A stretch of DNA of 12,650 nucleotides from assembly GCA_002477625.1 (NCBI GenBank), contig DLQQ01000058.1, positions 43,613 to 56,262 of the forward strand, read 5' to 3'. Source of the stretch: Candidatus Arcticimaribacter sp. UBA7428. Its GTDB lineage: Bacteria; Bacteroidota; Bacteroidia; Flavobacteriales; Flavobacteriaceae. The notes beneath the pieces were generated by a model. That model was not told where the DNA came from. It did no database searches and saw only the letters and a program-made list of their open reading frames with translations. Below are positions 1 through 7,085 of this stretch, piece by piece. Each line of letters begins with the position of its first letter. Positions within the stretch are counted from its first letter, which is position 1. Both the position numbers and the translations under genes were made by a program.

Positions 1-795
1 AATAATACGCCAGCTACCAACACCCGTATAAATCAAGATGAGTGCACCTACTGCAATCCACAGAGCGGATGTTTCGGCTATCGAACCCGGTATAGATCCT
101 TGGAACATTTCGAGCATTGAATAACTTACATCATTCCCCGCTGCGAGTGATCCTAAAATTGTTTCTCCAGAAATAGCATCTACATTCGACGCTTCTGAAA
201 CCCATACTTTATTTCCTGACATATAGGTTGGATAGGCAAAAAAGGCAAAGGCACGCGCGGTAAGTGCTGGATTTAAAATATTCATTCCAGTTCCACCAAA
301 AGCTTCCTTGGCAATCAATACTGCAAAGGCAGTAGAAATTCCAACCATCCATAAAGGAATATCTACCGGCATGATCATAGGAATTAAAAGCCCGGTGACC
401 AGGTATCCCTCGTTTACTTCATGGCCTCTGTAGATTGCGAAAATAAATTCAATGGTTAATCCTACCACATAAGACACAATAATCATGGGAACAATTTTCC
501 AAGAACCGTGGATGAAGGCTTCCAAGAATGTGAAGGCTTCTCCTGTTTGGATAAAATATTGATATCCTGTGTTGTATATCCCATAAATCAAAGCTGGTAG
601 CAGTGCAATGATTACAGTCACCATCGTTCGCTTTAAATCGACAGCATCACGGATGTGAGCTCCTTTGTGGGTGGTGTGATTTGGTACAAATAAAAAGGTG
701 TCAAATGCGTTAACCGCCGGAGCAAATTTTTCCCACTTTTCGCCTCTAGCAAAAGGCTTTTTTATTTGGTCAATTTTGTTTCTTAAAAAACTCAT
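1..795 (-). CDS. nqrB: Na+-translocating NADH:quinone reductase subunit B, partial (C-terminus beyond left edge)
   Basis: Membrane subunit of the Na+-pumping NADH:ubiquinone oxidoreductase (Na+-NQR), which couples electron flow from NADH to quinone with Na+ export. The visible 265 residues start at ATG 793-795 (MSFLRNKIDQ) and match the family from the N-terminus: a soluble start, then hydrophobic segments near residues 57-72, 101-121, 131-163 and 243-258, and the conserved EAFGGTGMNILNPALTARAF stretch around 164-183. The covalent FMN site is the DxxSGAT-type motif; here it reads DAISGET (206-212), so the FMN-accepting Thr (T212) is present but Ala is replaced by Glu. The gene lies 11 nt downstream of nqrA in the same operon; nqrC-F would be expected beyond the left edge. 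Identification is secure; the frame runs open to base 1. Confidence 0.95.
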   Translation of the reverse strand, partial: MSFLRNKIDQIKKPFARGEKWEKFAPAVNAFDTFLFVPNHTTHKGAHIRDAVDLKRTMVTVIIALLPALIYGIYNTGYQYFIQTGEAFTFLEAFIHGSWKIVPMIIVSYVVGLTIEFIFAIYRGHEVNEGYLVTGLLIPMIMPVDIPLWMVGISTAFAVLIAKEAFGGTGMNILNPALTARAFAFFAYPTYMSGNKVWVSEASNVDAISGETILGSLAAGNDVSYSMLEMFQGSIPGSIAETSALWIAVGALILIYTGVGSWRII

Positions 796-806
796 ATGTT
801 TTGTTT

Positions 807-2162
807 TTATCCTACTTCTTTAATCATTAACTCAATTCCCTTCTTGATGATATCTTGTGCTTCAATTTTTGAAGTAGAAGCATAGTCTACCAAACCGAAG
901 TCTTCAGGAACTACTTCATAAATACCCAGTGCTTCCATGCGTTCTATATCTTCAACCAAACAAGCTTTAATCAACTGCATGGGGAAAATATTCATAGGAA
1001 ATACTTTTTCCATTTCACCCGTTACAACGAGTGCACGTTCTTCTCCGTTGAGGTTGGTTGTAACTTTAGATTTCTTAGATCCAAACAACCAAGAGAATGA
1101 CGTTCTAGAAATACTCGGCACATGGTTGTCTACAAAAGGTAGCCATCCAAACATTCGGAAGTGATTTCCTTCTGGAATAACAGAAACTACATTGTTATAA
1201 AAACCAACATAACCTTCTTCCGAAGAAGTTGAGCCACTCAATACATCCCCGTTAATAATGCGAACTTCTTCTTTCTCACTTACTAATGAAGCGTCAAGAT
1301 AAGGCTTTAAGGCAGCCCCTACAGTTGCTTTGTAGTACTGTGGTTTGCCAACTGAGGAACCGACAACTGCAAGCGTACGCTGTGCAGAAAATTGACCTGT
1401 TGAAAAAAGCAATCCAATATTCACCACATCTTCTGGGTTGATTACCCATACTTTTTCGCCGTAATTGATCGGATCAATTTTGTGAATCTGAACACCAACA
1501 TTCCCTGAGGGGTGCGGGCCAGAAACACCAATTATCTTAGCTTCTTTTACAGTTTCAAAAAAACCTTTGAACGATTCGTCGACGGTAAGGTTTACATCAC
1601 CAGTTGTCAGTTTGTTTAATATGGAGATTCCTCTTTGAAAATCTTCTTTATTGTTTTTCAACAAAAAATTGTAATCTACATCTAAGGGGGCAGTCGCATA
1701 AGTCGAGATGAAAATAGATTTTGGACTATCTTCAGGTTGTGCTACCGTATTGTAAGGACGTTGTTTGATAAACGGCCAGCTTCCACTTTTTAATATAATT
1801 TCTTTGATTGCCTCAGCATCGAGCGACTCAACATCAGAAAGCTCATGAGTTACCGATTCGTTTAATCCATCAGAAGTAACAACTACCTTAAGAATTTTAC
1901 GCTTTGCACCACGAACAATTGCAGTCACTTCTCCAGAAACTGGAGAAACAAAATGAATTCGGGGGTTGTGTTTTGAGAAAAATAGAGGTGATCCTTTTTT
2001 AACAGAATCTCCTTCTTTAACGATCAACTTCGGTGTGATGTTGAAAAAATCATCGGGGTTTAAAGCAAAAGTCTTTGAAACAGGTATATCAACCAGAATC
2101 TTATTTGCTTCACCCTCGAGGTTTAGGTTTGATCCTCTACGGATATGGATGTCTTTGGACAT
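807..2162 (-). CDS. nqrA: Na+-translocating NADH:quinone reductase subunit A
   Basis: Peripheral cytoplasmic subunit A of Na+-NQR, associated with quinone binding in the complex and carrying no redox cofactor of its own in characterised members. The 451 residues are close to the usual length of about 446. The N-terminus (MSKDIHIRRGSNLNLEG) is typical. Residues about 46-95 resemble a biotinyl/barrel-sandwich fold (GDSVKKG, SPVSGEV), and the family signature GPHPSGNVG at 215-223 is followed by VWVINPEDV and the STGQFSAQRTLAVVGSSVGKP region (254-273). The ATG at 2160-2162 is used; upstream lies a TAnnTTTG element (2193-2200) with no in-frame alternative needed. This is the first gene of the nqr operon, followed by nqrB after 11 nt. 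Nothing appears truncated. Confidence 0.97.
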   Translation of the reverse strand: MSKDIHIRRGSNLNLEGEANKILVDIPVSKTFALNPDDFFNITPKLIVKEGDSVKKGSPLFFSKHNPRIHFVSPVSGEVTAIVRGAKRKILKVVVTSDGLNESVTHELSDVESLDAEAIKEIILKSGSWPFIKQRPYNTVAQPEDSPKSIFISTYATAPLDVDYNFLLKNNKEDFQRGISILNKLTTGDVNLTVDESFKGFFETVKEAKIIGVSGPHPSGNVGVQIHKIDPINYGEKVWVINPEDVVNIGLLFSTGQFSAQRTLAVVGSSVGKPQYYKATVGAALKPYLDASLVSEKEEVRIINGDVLSGSTSSEEGYVGFYNNVVSVIPEGNHFRMFGWLPFVDNHVPSISRTSFSWLFGSKKSKVTTNLNGEERALVVTGEMEKVFPMNIFPMQLIKACLVEDIERMEALGIYEVVPEDFGLVDYASTSKIEAQDIIKKGIELMIKEVG

Positions 2163-2192
2163 GAATTGAATTATTAAATTCTAAAAATCATG

Positions 2193-2200
2193 CAAATTTA
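2193..2200 (-). promoter_or_regulatory. Bacteroidetes -7 element (TAAATTTG) for nqrA
   Basis: Read on the minus strand this is TAAATTTG, an exact match to the TAnnTTTG -7 consensus of the Bacteroidetes primary sigma factor. It would place transcription start around 2186, about 24 nt upstream of the nqrA ATG. No clear TTG -33 box is seen at the usual spacing, so the assignment rests on the -7 element and its position. Confidence 0.55.
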
Positions 2201-2261
2201 CTAATTAAAACCCTCTACTAAAAGTGGTTTTAAAAGTAATTTATTTTATTTATACTCATTC

Positions 2262-2295
2262 TAAACAACTTGTTTAACCACCAAGGAAATTTCCT
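2262..2295. repeat. Two short palindromes in the nqrA/DUF5103 divergent intergenic region
   Basis: TAAACAA-C-TTGTTTA (2262-2276) is a perfect inverted repeat with a one-base centre, and AGGAAATTTCCT (2284-2295) is a perfect 12-bp palindrome 7 bp further on. Both lie between the -7 elements of the two divergent genes and neither has a U-tract, so operator sites are more plausible than terminators. No binding protein can be named from the sequence; in AT-rich DNA such repeats can also arise by chance. Confidence 0.35.
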
Positions 2296-2325
2296 ATTGA
2301 AATAATGGAATCAATCCAGATGTTG

Positions 2326-2333
2326 TATCTTTG
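2326..2333 (+). promoter_or_regulatory. Bacteroidetes -7 element (TATCTTTG) for the DUF5103 gene
   Basis: TATCTTTG matches TAnnTTTG exactly and ends 4 nt before ATG 2338. Transcription would start at or within a base or two of that ATG, giving a leaderless or near-leaderless mRNA. The element lies inside the longer possible reading frame that begins at ATG 2305, which argues against that upstream start. No obvious -33 TTG box is seen at the usual spacing. Confidence 0.6.
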
Positions 2334-2337
2334 TGAC

Positions 2338-3591
2338 ATGGAAGCCTTAAGGACATTTTTACCCCTTTTTTTAGCACTATGTATAGACTTTTCAGGCTAT
2401 TGCCAAGGGTTAAACGAAATCACAAACGCTCCATTTCTTAAAAGTATTTCCTTCAAGGCAGGAGAAGGAAATCATCAGTTTCCTTTGGTTCAAAAAGGAG
2501 AGTCTTTTGTGCTCCAATTCGATGACCTATTGGCACAAGAAAACGATTATTATTACCGTGTAGAATATTTTAATCACGACTGGACGCCTTCCAACTTATT
2601 TAAAAATGAGTTCTTAGAAGGTTTTGACAACCAACGCATTTCAAACTACCGCAGCTCTTACGGAACTTTACAACGCTATACCCACTATGAATTAACACTT
2701 CCCAACGAAAACACCCAATTCAAACTGTCCGGGAATTATATGATTTCGGTTTTCGACAGTTCCGATGAGTTGATGTTTAGCCGCAAGTTTTTGATTCGTG
2801 AGAATTTGGCTTCAATCGAAGGAGCTGTTTACCGAAGCAGAGAACTTGTACAATACTCGACCCATCAAACAGTACAATTTTCTATAAACCCCCTTGGCTT
2901 TAACCTTCGAAATCCAAATAGTGACTTGAATATTGTGCTGCTTCAAAACGAACAATGGGATGCAATCAAAACGATCTCAAAGCCCCAGTATGTTATTGGT
3001 CAAGAATTACATTACCGCTATGATCTTCCCTTGCAATTTGAGGGTGGTAATGAATTTTTCTATTTTGATACTAAAGACAATAGGGTCGTAAATCCGAGCA
3101 TTAGCCATGTGGAGCAAGAAGATGTTTACCAAACCTATTTGTTTACAGACCCCGAACGAAAAAATTATCCCTACACCTTCAATCCGGATATCAACGGTGA
3201 CTTTCTAATCAATACAGTAGCGGGGCAAGACCCCGCAATTGAGGCAGATTATACGCAGGTGTATTTTAGCTTAGCCAAACAATACACTCTTAAGGAAGAA
3301 GAGATTTACCTCTACGGCAAGTTTTCAAATTACGAGTTGAAAGACCAGTATAGATTAACGTACAATCCGAGTTATGAAGTATTTGAAGGAACCTTATTAT
3401 TGAAACAAGGTTTTTATAATTATAAGTACATCTGGAAGTCAGCAGAAGGTTTGGATAAAAACCTCATCAGTGGTTCCCATGCAGCTACTGAAAATCAATA
3501 CATCATTTTAGCATACACCAGGCTCATCGGAAGCCAACACGATGCCTTGATTGCTACAAAGACACTTTCATCCTTTGAAATAGAAAATTAA
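2338..3591 (+). CDS. Secreted DUF5103 domain protein of unknown function
   Basis: Resembles the Bacteroidetes DUF5103 family; no biochemical role can be assigned. With the start at ATG 2338 it has 417 residues and opens with a signal peptide (MEALRTFLPLFLALC, hydrophobic to about residue 19, cleavage probably just before the QG that follows GYC). No lipobox is evident, so a periplasmic or outer-membrane-associated location is likely. Family hallmarks are the FDDL / YYYRVEYFNHDW stretch, EFLEGFDNQRISNYRSSYGT and the TDPERKNYPYTFNPDINGDF region. The C-terminal part (YLYGKFSNYELKDQYRL through GFYNYKYIW) looks like an E-set-type beta sandwich, as in CBM48-like domains; this is a pattern impression only. 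A longer frame begins at ATG 2305, but it would place the TATCTTTG promoter element inside the gene and bury the signal peptide. apaG follows after 56 nt on the same strand. Confidence 0.85.
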   Translation: MEALRTFLPLFLALCIDFSGYCQGLNEITNAPFLKSISFKAGEGNHQFPLVQKGESFVLQFDDLLAQENDYYYRVEYFNHDWTPSNLFKNEFLEGFDNQRISNYRSSYGTLQRYTHYELTLPNENTQFKLSGNYMISVFDSSDELMFSRKFLIRENLASIEGAVYRSRELVQYSTHQTVQFSINPLGFNLRNPNSDLNIVLLQNEQWDAIKTISKPQYVIGQELHYRYDLPLQFEGGNEFFYFDTKDNRVVNPSISHVEQEDVYQTYLFTDPERKNYPYTFNPDINGDFLINTVAGQDPAIEADYTQVYFSLAKQYTLKEEEIYLYGKFSNYELKDQYRLTYNPSYEVFEGTLLLKQGFYNYKYIWKSAEGLDKNLISGSHAATENQYIILAYTRLIGSQHDALIATKTLSSFEIEN

Positions 3592-3647
3592 AGTTATTTT
3601 GTGAAATATGATTATATTGCGTTTGAATCTTAAAAAATTCGGATCAA

Positions 3648-4034
3648 ATGATTCAACAAGTAACCAAAGGGATACGTATTTCAGTCGAAACACGTTATGA
3701 GGGTAGTTTTCTCAAAAACAGCACCCCAAACCATGCCTTTCGTTATTTGATTACCATAGAAAACCAAAGCAAGGATGTAGTTCAGCTCATCAGACGGCAT
3801 TGGAAAATAATGGAAAGCAGCAGACCCATTCAAATCGTTAATGGACCTGGAGTTGTAGGTAAAAAACCAATCATGAAATCAGGTCAAATGATTCAATACG
3901 AATCGGGCTGTATTTTAAATTCTCCAACAGGAGCAATGAAAGGATTCTACACGATGATCAACCACAGTACAGCAAATGAATTTGAAGTAAAAATTCCTGT
4001 TTTTCAGTTGGACACTCCATTCTCATTAAACTAA
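3648..4034 (+). CDS. apaG: ApaG domain protein
   Basis: ApaG proteins are small single-domain beta-sandwich proteins of about 125 residues; the family was linked to Co2+/Mg2+ phenotypes in enterobacteria, but the molecular function is unresolved. The 128 residues cover the whole domain: ITKGIRISVETRY-like start, HAFRYLITIENQS (residues 29-41), VQLIRRHWKIMES, the conserved GPGVVGKKPIMKSGQ loop, YESGCILNSPTGAMKGFYTM and a final beta strand. ATG 3648 gives a normal N-terminus. It follows the DUF5103 gene by 56 nt and is probably cotranscribed with it, since no clear TAnnTTTG element lies in the gap. It converges on rsmG with only 9 nt between stop codons and no visible terminator there. Confidence 0.92.
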   Translation: MIQQVTKGIRISVETRYEGSFLKNSTPNHAFRYLITIENQSKDVVQLIRRHWKIMESSRPIQIVNGPGVVGKKPIMKSGQMIQYESGCILNSPTGAMKGFYTMINHSTANEFEVKIPVFQLDTPFSLN

Positions 4035-4043
4035 ATTCATGCC

Positions 4044-4661
4044 CTACAAAGGCACGTAAACAATTTTTTTAGTTTCAAAAAACTCTTCCTCAAAGAAATC
4101 CGATAAAGGAAATGTTTTGGCTTTAGGAAATCCTTGGAGTTCTTCTTTTAAATCCCCACCCTTGAGGTAAAGGATTCCATTGGGTAAATTATGCTTGCTC
4201 TTTTTTGCAATATTCTTTTTTATCCATGGAACAAAAGCGTCCATTCGGGTAACCGCTCGGCTTACAACAAAATCAACAGGTCGTTTAAAATCTTGTGCTC
4301 TCTGATGTCTTGCTTCTACATTGCGAAGATCAAGTGCCTGACTAATTTCTTGCACTACTTTTATTTTCTTTCCTGTACTGTCTATCAAAAAGAAATCGAC
4401 CTGCGGGAAGAGTATAGCCAAAGGAATCCCCGGGAAACCACCACCTGTACCCACATCAAGAATTTGTGTTCCTGGCGCAAATTCAATCAAACGCGCAATG
4501 CTAATGGAGTGAAGTACGTGTCTTTCATAGAGTTCATCAATGTCTTTTCGGGATATGACATTAATTTTTTCATTCCACTCTCTGTAAAGTGACTCCAATT
4601 GTGTAAATTGCTTCTTTTTGCGAAGAGAGAGATCGGGGAAATAATGTTCTACTATATTCAA
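4044..4661 (-). CDS. rsmG: 16S rRNA (guanine-N7)-methyltransferase RsmG (TTG start)
   Basis: RsmG (GidB) methylates N7 of G527 in 16S rRNA (E. coli numbering) using S-adenosylmethionine; loss is known to give low-level streptomycin resistance. With the TTG start at 4661 the protein has 205 residues, matching the family's usual ~207. Visible features are the N-terminal helical region (FPDLS...LYREWNEKINVISRKDIDELYERHVLHS), the SAM-binding loop ILDVGTGGGFPGIPLA at about 67-82, the second Rossmann strand FFLIDSTGKK and the VSRAVTRMD motif. The open frame extends to another TTG at 4709, but a TATTTTTG promoter element lies between the two starts, and the 16 extra residues do not resemble family members. 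No ATG is available near the N-terminus. It is divergent from the desaturase gene and convergent with apaG. Confidence 0.9.
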   Translation of the reverse strand: MNIVEHYFPDLSLRKKKQFTQLESLYREWNEKINVISRKDIDELYERHVLHSISIARLIEFAPGTQILDVGTGGGFPGIPLAILFPQVDFFLIDSTGKKIKVVQEISQALDLRNVEARHQRAQDFKRPVDFVVSRAVTRMDAFVPWIKKNIAKKSKHNLPNGILYLKGGDLKEELQGFPKAKTFPLSDFFEEEFFETKKIVYVPL

Positions 4662-4675
4662 AATGTAATTTTTAG

Positions 4676-4709
4676 CAAAAATATAACTAGTTAAACGAAT
4701 AAACCACAA
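4676..4709 (-). promoter_or_regulatory. Bacteroidetes promoter for rsmG
   Basis: On the minus strand TTG (4707-4709) is followed by a 23-nt spacer and TATTTTTG (4676-4683), fitting the TTG-N17-23-TAnnTTTG consensus. Transcription would begin near 4669, giving a leader of under 10 nt before TTG 4661. The -33 TTG coincides with the upstream TTG that would otherwise be read as the start of the longest frame. Confidence 0.55.
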
Positions 4710-4724
4710 TTAATCTATATTAGT

Positions 4725-5825
4725 ATGTCGAATGAAAATGGGCCTCTAAGGTTTTCTAGAAAAGATCCAAAAAAGTTTTTCATCACCCTAAATAAACGTG
4801 TAAATGAGCACTTTAAAAAAATAAACAGCGCGAAAACGGGCAATTGGAAATTGTATGTTAAAACTTTATTCATGTTTGTTTTGGTTGTCGCTCCTTATTT
4901 TTTAATTCTATTCACTGAATATAACGCTTGGATTAAGCTTCTTTTTGCTCTAGCACTGGGTGTTGGGATTGCAGGGGTTGGAATGAATGTTATGCACGAT
5001 GGTAATCACGGTTCTTTTTCCAAAATTCCGTGGATCAATAAACTCATGGGGTCCAGTATATACATTTTAGCGGGTAACGTCCACAACTGGAAAGTCCAAC
5101 ATAATATCTTGCACCATACATACACCAATATTCATGGGCATGATGAAGACCTTGAAGCGGGACGCATCATCCGTTTTTCCAAGCACAGCCAGTGGTTGCC
5201 CATACATAAGTTTCAGCATTTATACTCTGTTCTTTTGTATGGTTTATTGACGATCAACTGGGCGATCAGTACTGATTTTCAACAAACATATCGGTTTTTA
5301 AAACGTAAAATTACTTACCGTAAAGCATTACAGCCCATACGTCAATGGGTGATTTTAATTTTCACTAAAATTTTATATGTCTCCATTTGGATTGTAGCCC
5401 CCATGCTTTTTCTTGAAATGGCTTGGTGGAAAATTTTGATTGGCTTTTTTGCAATGCACTATGTTGCTGGTCTGATTTTAAGTCTTGTATTTCAGCTGGC
5501 TCACATCATCGAGGACGCACAAATGCCTTTACCGGACAAAGAAACTGGTACTATGAAAAATACTTGGGCAATTCATCAATTATTAACGACGGTTAACTTT
5601 TCTACCAAAAACAAATTCATGAATTGGTTTACTGGTGGATTGAATCATCAAATTGAACATCACATTTTTCCACACATTAGCCATGTTCATTACACAGATA
5701 TTGCTAAAATTGTTAAGAAAACTGCAAAAGAATTTAATTTACCCTATAACGAGTATAAAACTACTAGAAGTGCCTTATTTTCGCACTTTAGATTTTTAAA
5801 ACAAATGGGTGCACAACCCGTTTAA
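4725..5825 (+). CDS. Membrane fatty acid desaturase with a front-end-type QxxHH box
   Basis: Integral-membrane di-iron enzyme that would introduce a double bond into a fatty acyl chain using O2 and electrons from an external donor. The 366 residues carry three histidine boxes: HDGNH (91-95), HNILHH (126-131) and QIEHH (309-313, in GGLNHQIEHHIFP). Gln in place of the first His of the third box is typical of front-end (delta-5/delta-6-like) desaturases and of bacterial proteins annotated as linoleoyl-CoA desaturase. Hydrophobic segments lie at about 44-64, 69-89, 208-230 and 234-256. There is no fused cytochrome b5 domain, so a separate electron donor is implied. The aminotransferase gene follows after 12 nt. 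Only a poor -7 match (TATATTAG, 4716-4723) lies upstream, so the promoter is unresolved. Regiospecificity cannot be read from the sequence. Confidence 0.92.
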   Translation: MSNENGPLRFSRKDPKKFFITLNKRVNEHFKKINSAKTGNWKLYVKTLFMFVLVVAPYFLILFTEYNAWIKLLFALALGVGIAGVGMNVMHDGNHGSFSKIPWINKLMGSSIYILAGNVHNWKVQHNILHHTYTNIHGHDEDLEAGRIIRFSKHSQWLPIHKFQHLYSVLLYGLLTINWAISTDFQQTYRFLKRKITYRKALQPIRQWVILIFTKILYVSIWIVAPMLFLEMAWWKILIGFFAMHYVAGLILSLVFQLAHIIEDAQMPLPDKETGTMKNTWAIHQLLTTVNFSTKNKFMNWFTGGLNHQIEHHIFPHISHVHYTDIAKIVKKTAKEFNLPYNEYKTTRSALFSHFRFLKQMGAQPV

Positions 5826-5837
5826 ACTTGTTACACT

Positions 5838-7022
5838 ATGGATGCATTATCGGATAGAATAAACAGCCTGCCCGTTTCGGCCACCCTGGCCATGGCAGCA
5901 AAAGCTCGCGAGCTAAAAAACAAAGGCGTAGACATCATTGGTCTCAGCCTTGGAGAACCAGACTTCAACACGCCAGAATACATTAAAGATGCTGCCATTC
6001 AGGCGGTAAAAGATAACTACAACTCCTACTCCCCTGTAGACGGTTATGCTGACTTGAAAGAAGCCATTTGCACAAAATTTGAGCGCGATAATCAATTGAA
6101 TTATAAGCCATCTCAAATTGTAGTGTCTACTGGAGCAAAACAATCCATCGCAAACTTATGTATGGTGTTGCTAAATCCAGGAGATGAAGTATTGCTTCCA
6201 GCTCCTTATTGGGTTAGCTATTCTGCAATTGCAACCTTAGCAGAAGCAAAGTCAAATATCATTCCATCTTCTATAGCAACGGATTTCAAGATTACTCCAG
6301 AACAATTGGAAGCGGCAATTACACCGAAGACGAAATTGATTATGTTCAATTCGCCCAACAACCCAAGTGGAACGATCTACACAGAGGCAGAATACAGAGC
6401 CCTCGGAAAAGTATTAGAAAAACATCCTGACATCTATATTTTGTCTGATGAAATATACGAGCATATCAATTATGGAACTGCACATTTCAGTATCGCTCGA
6501 ATACCTGAATTGTATGACCGTACCATTACAGTGAATGGTGTAGCCAAGGCTTTTGCCATGACCGGATGGAGAATTGGGTATATTGGTGCAGCCGAATGGA
6601 TTGCAAAAGCCTGTAATAAAATGCAAGGTCAAATTACCAGTGGAGCAAATTGTATAGCGCAACGTGCCACCATTACCGCTCTTTTGGAGCCTGTAAGTCG
6701 AATTCAATATATGGTTGATGAATTCAACATCCGAAGAGACCTCATCATCGGCTTATTAGAAGAAATCGAAGGCTTTAAATTGAATCGACCCGAAGGTGCA
6801 TTTTATGTGTTTCCCGATGTTTCTTTTTACTTTGGAAAAACAATATCAGGAACACTTATCAATAACGCTAGTGATTTTGCACTCTTCTTATTAGAGAAGG
6901 CCCATGTTGCAACTGTAACCGGCGAAGCTTTTGGAAACGATGCTTGTATTCGTATTTCCTATGCAGCATCAGAAGACAACATCAGGGAAGCAGTTGCACG
7001 AATTGCAAAAGCTCTGGGATAG
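5838..7022 (+). CDS. Class I aminotransferase, probably aspartate aminotransferase (type Ib)
   Basis: PLP-dependent fold-type I aminotransferase of 394 residues, most like aspartate aminotransferases of the Ib subgroup that interconvert aspartate/2-oxoglutarate and oxaloacetate/glutamate. Key residues are visible: GLSLGEPDF near the N-terminus (35-43), NSPNNPSG with N175, SDEIY with D204 and Y207, the PLP lysine K237 in NGVAKAFAMTGWRIGY, R245 in the GWR motif and the C-terminal substrate-carboxylate Arg R372 (CIRISYA). Length and motifs are complete. It starts at ATG 5838, 12 nt after the desaturase stop, so cotranscription is likely; a one-mismatch -7 element (TAAACTTG, 5823-5830) overlapping that stop might also give it its own start. 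A strong terminator follows. Exact amino-acid specificity (aspartate, possibly also prephenate or aromatic) is not certain. Confidence 0.9.
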   Translation: MDALSDRINSLPVSATLAMAAKARELKNKGVDIIGLSLGEPDFNTPEYIKDAAIQAVKDNYNSYSPVDGYADLKEAICTKFERDNQLNYKPSQIVVSTGAKQSIANLCMVLLNPGDEVLLPAPYWVSYSAIATLAEAKSNIIPSSIATDFKITPEQLEAAITPKTKLIMFNSPNNPSGTIYTEAEYRALGKVLEKHPDIYILSDEIYEHINYGTAHFSIARIPELYDRTITVNGVAKAFAMTGWRIGYIGAAEWIAKACNKMQGQITSGANCIAQRATITALLEPVSRIQYMVDEFNIRRDLIIGLLEEIEGFKLNRPEGAFYVFPDVSFYFGKTISGTLINNASDFALFLLEKAHVATVTGEAFGNDACIRISYAASEDNIREAVARIAKALG

Positions 7023-7041
7023 TTTCCTCTCTTTATATACA

Positions 7042-7073
7042 ATAAAAAAACCGGCACTTGCCGGTTTTTTTAT
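7042..7073. terminator. Bidirectional rho-independent terminator between convergent genes
   Basis: A perfect inverted repeat spans 7042-7073: seven A, CCGGC, loop ACTT, GCCGG, seven T, with one more pair on each side. The GC core is flanked by an A-run on one side and a T-run on the other, so it can terminate both the plus-strand aminotransferase transcript ending at 7022 and the minus-strand aromatic operon ending at 7086. Confidence 0.93.
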
Positions 7074-7085
7074 GAAGTGAAGTGG

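Noticed and set aside
2305..2337. Twelve-codon upstream extension of the DUF5103 gene
   Set aside because: It contains the TATCTTTG promoter element and displaces the signal peptide from the N-terminus.
3597..3620. Possible promoter (TTTTG ... TATATTG) upstream of apaG
   Set aside because: The spacer is about 11 nt and the -7 element lacks a T, so it does not fit the Bacteroidetes consensus.
4035..4043. A terminator between convergent apaG and rsmG
   Set aside because: Only 9 nt separate the stop codons and no inverted repeat is visible there or just beyond.
4191..4592. Plus-strand 133-codon open frame opposite rsmG
   Set aside because: It is antisense to conserved rsmG coding sequence and its translation resembles no family; treated as a shadow.
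4716..4723. TATATTAG just before the desaturase ATG as a -7 promoter element
   Set aside because: One mismatch at a key T and only 1 nt from the ATG, too close for a transcription start upstream of the gene.
6414..6707. Minus-strand 97-codon open frame opposite the aspartate aminotransferase
   Set aside because: Lies entirely over conserved motifs of the real gene and has no recognisable domain.
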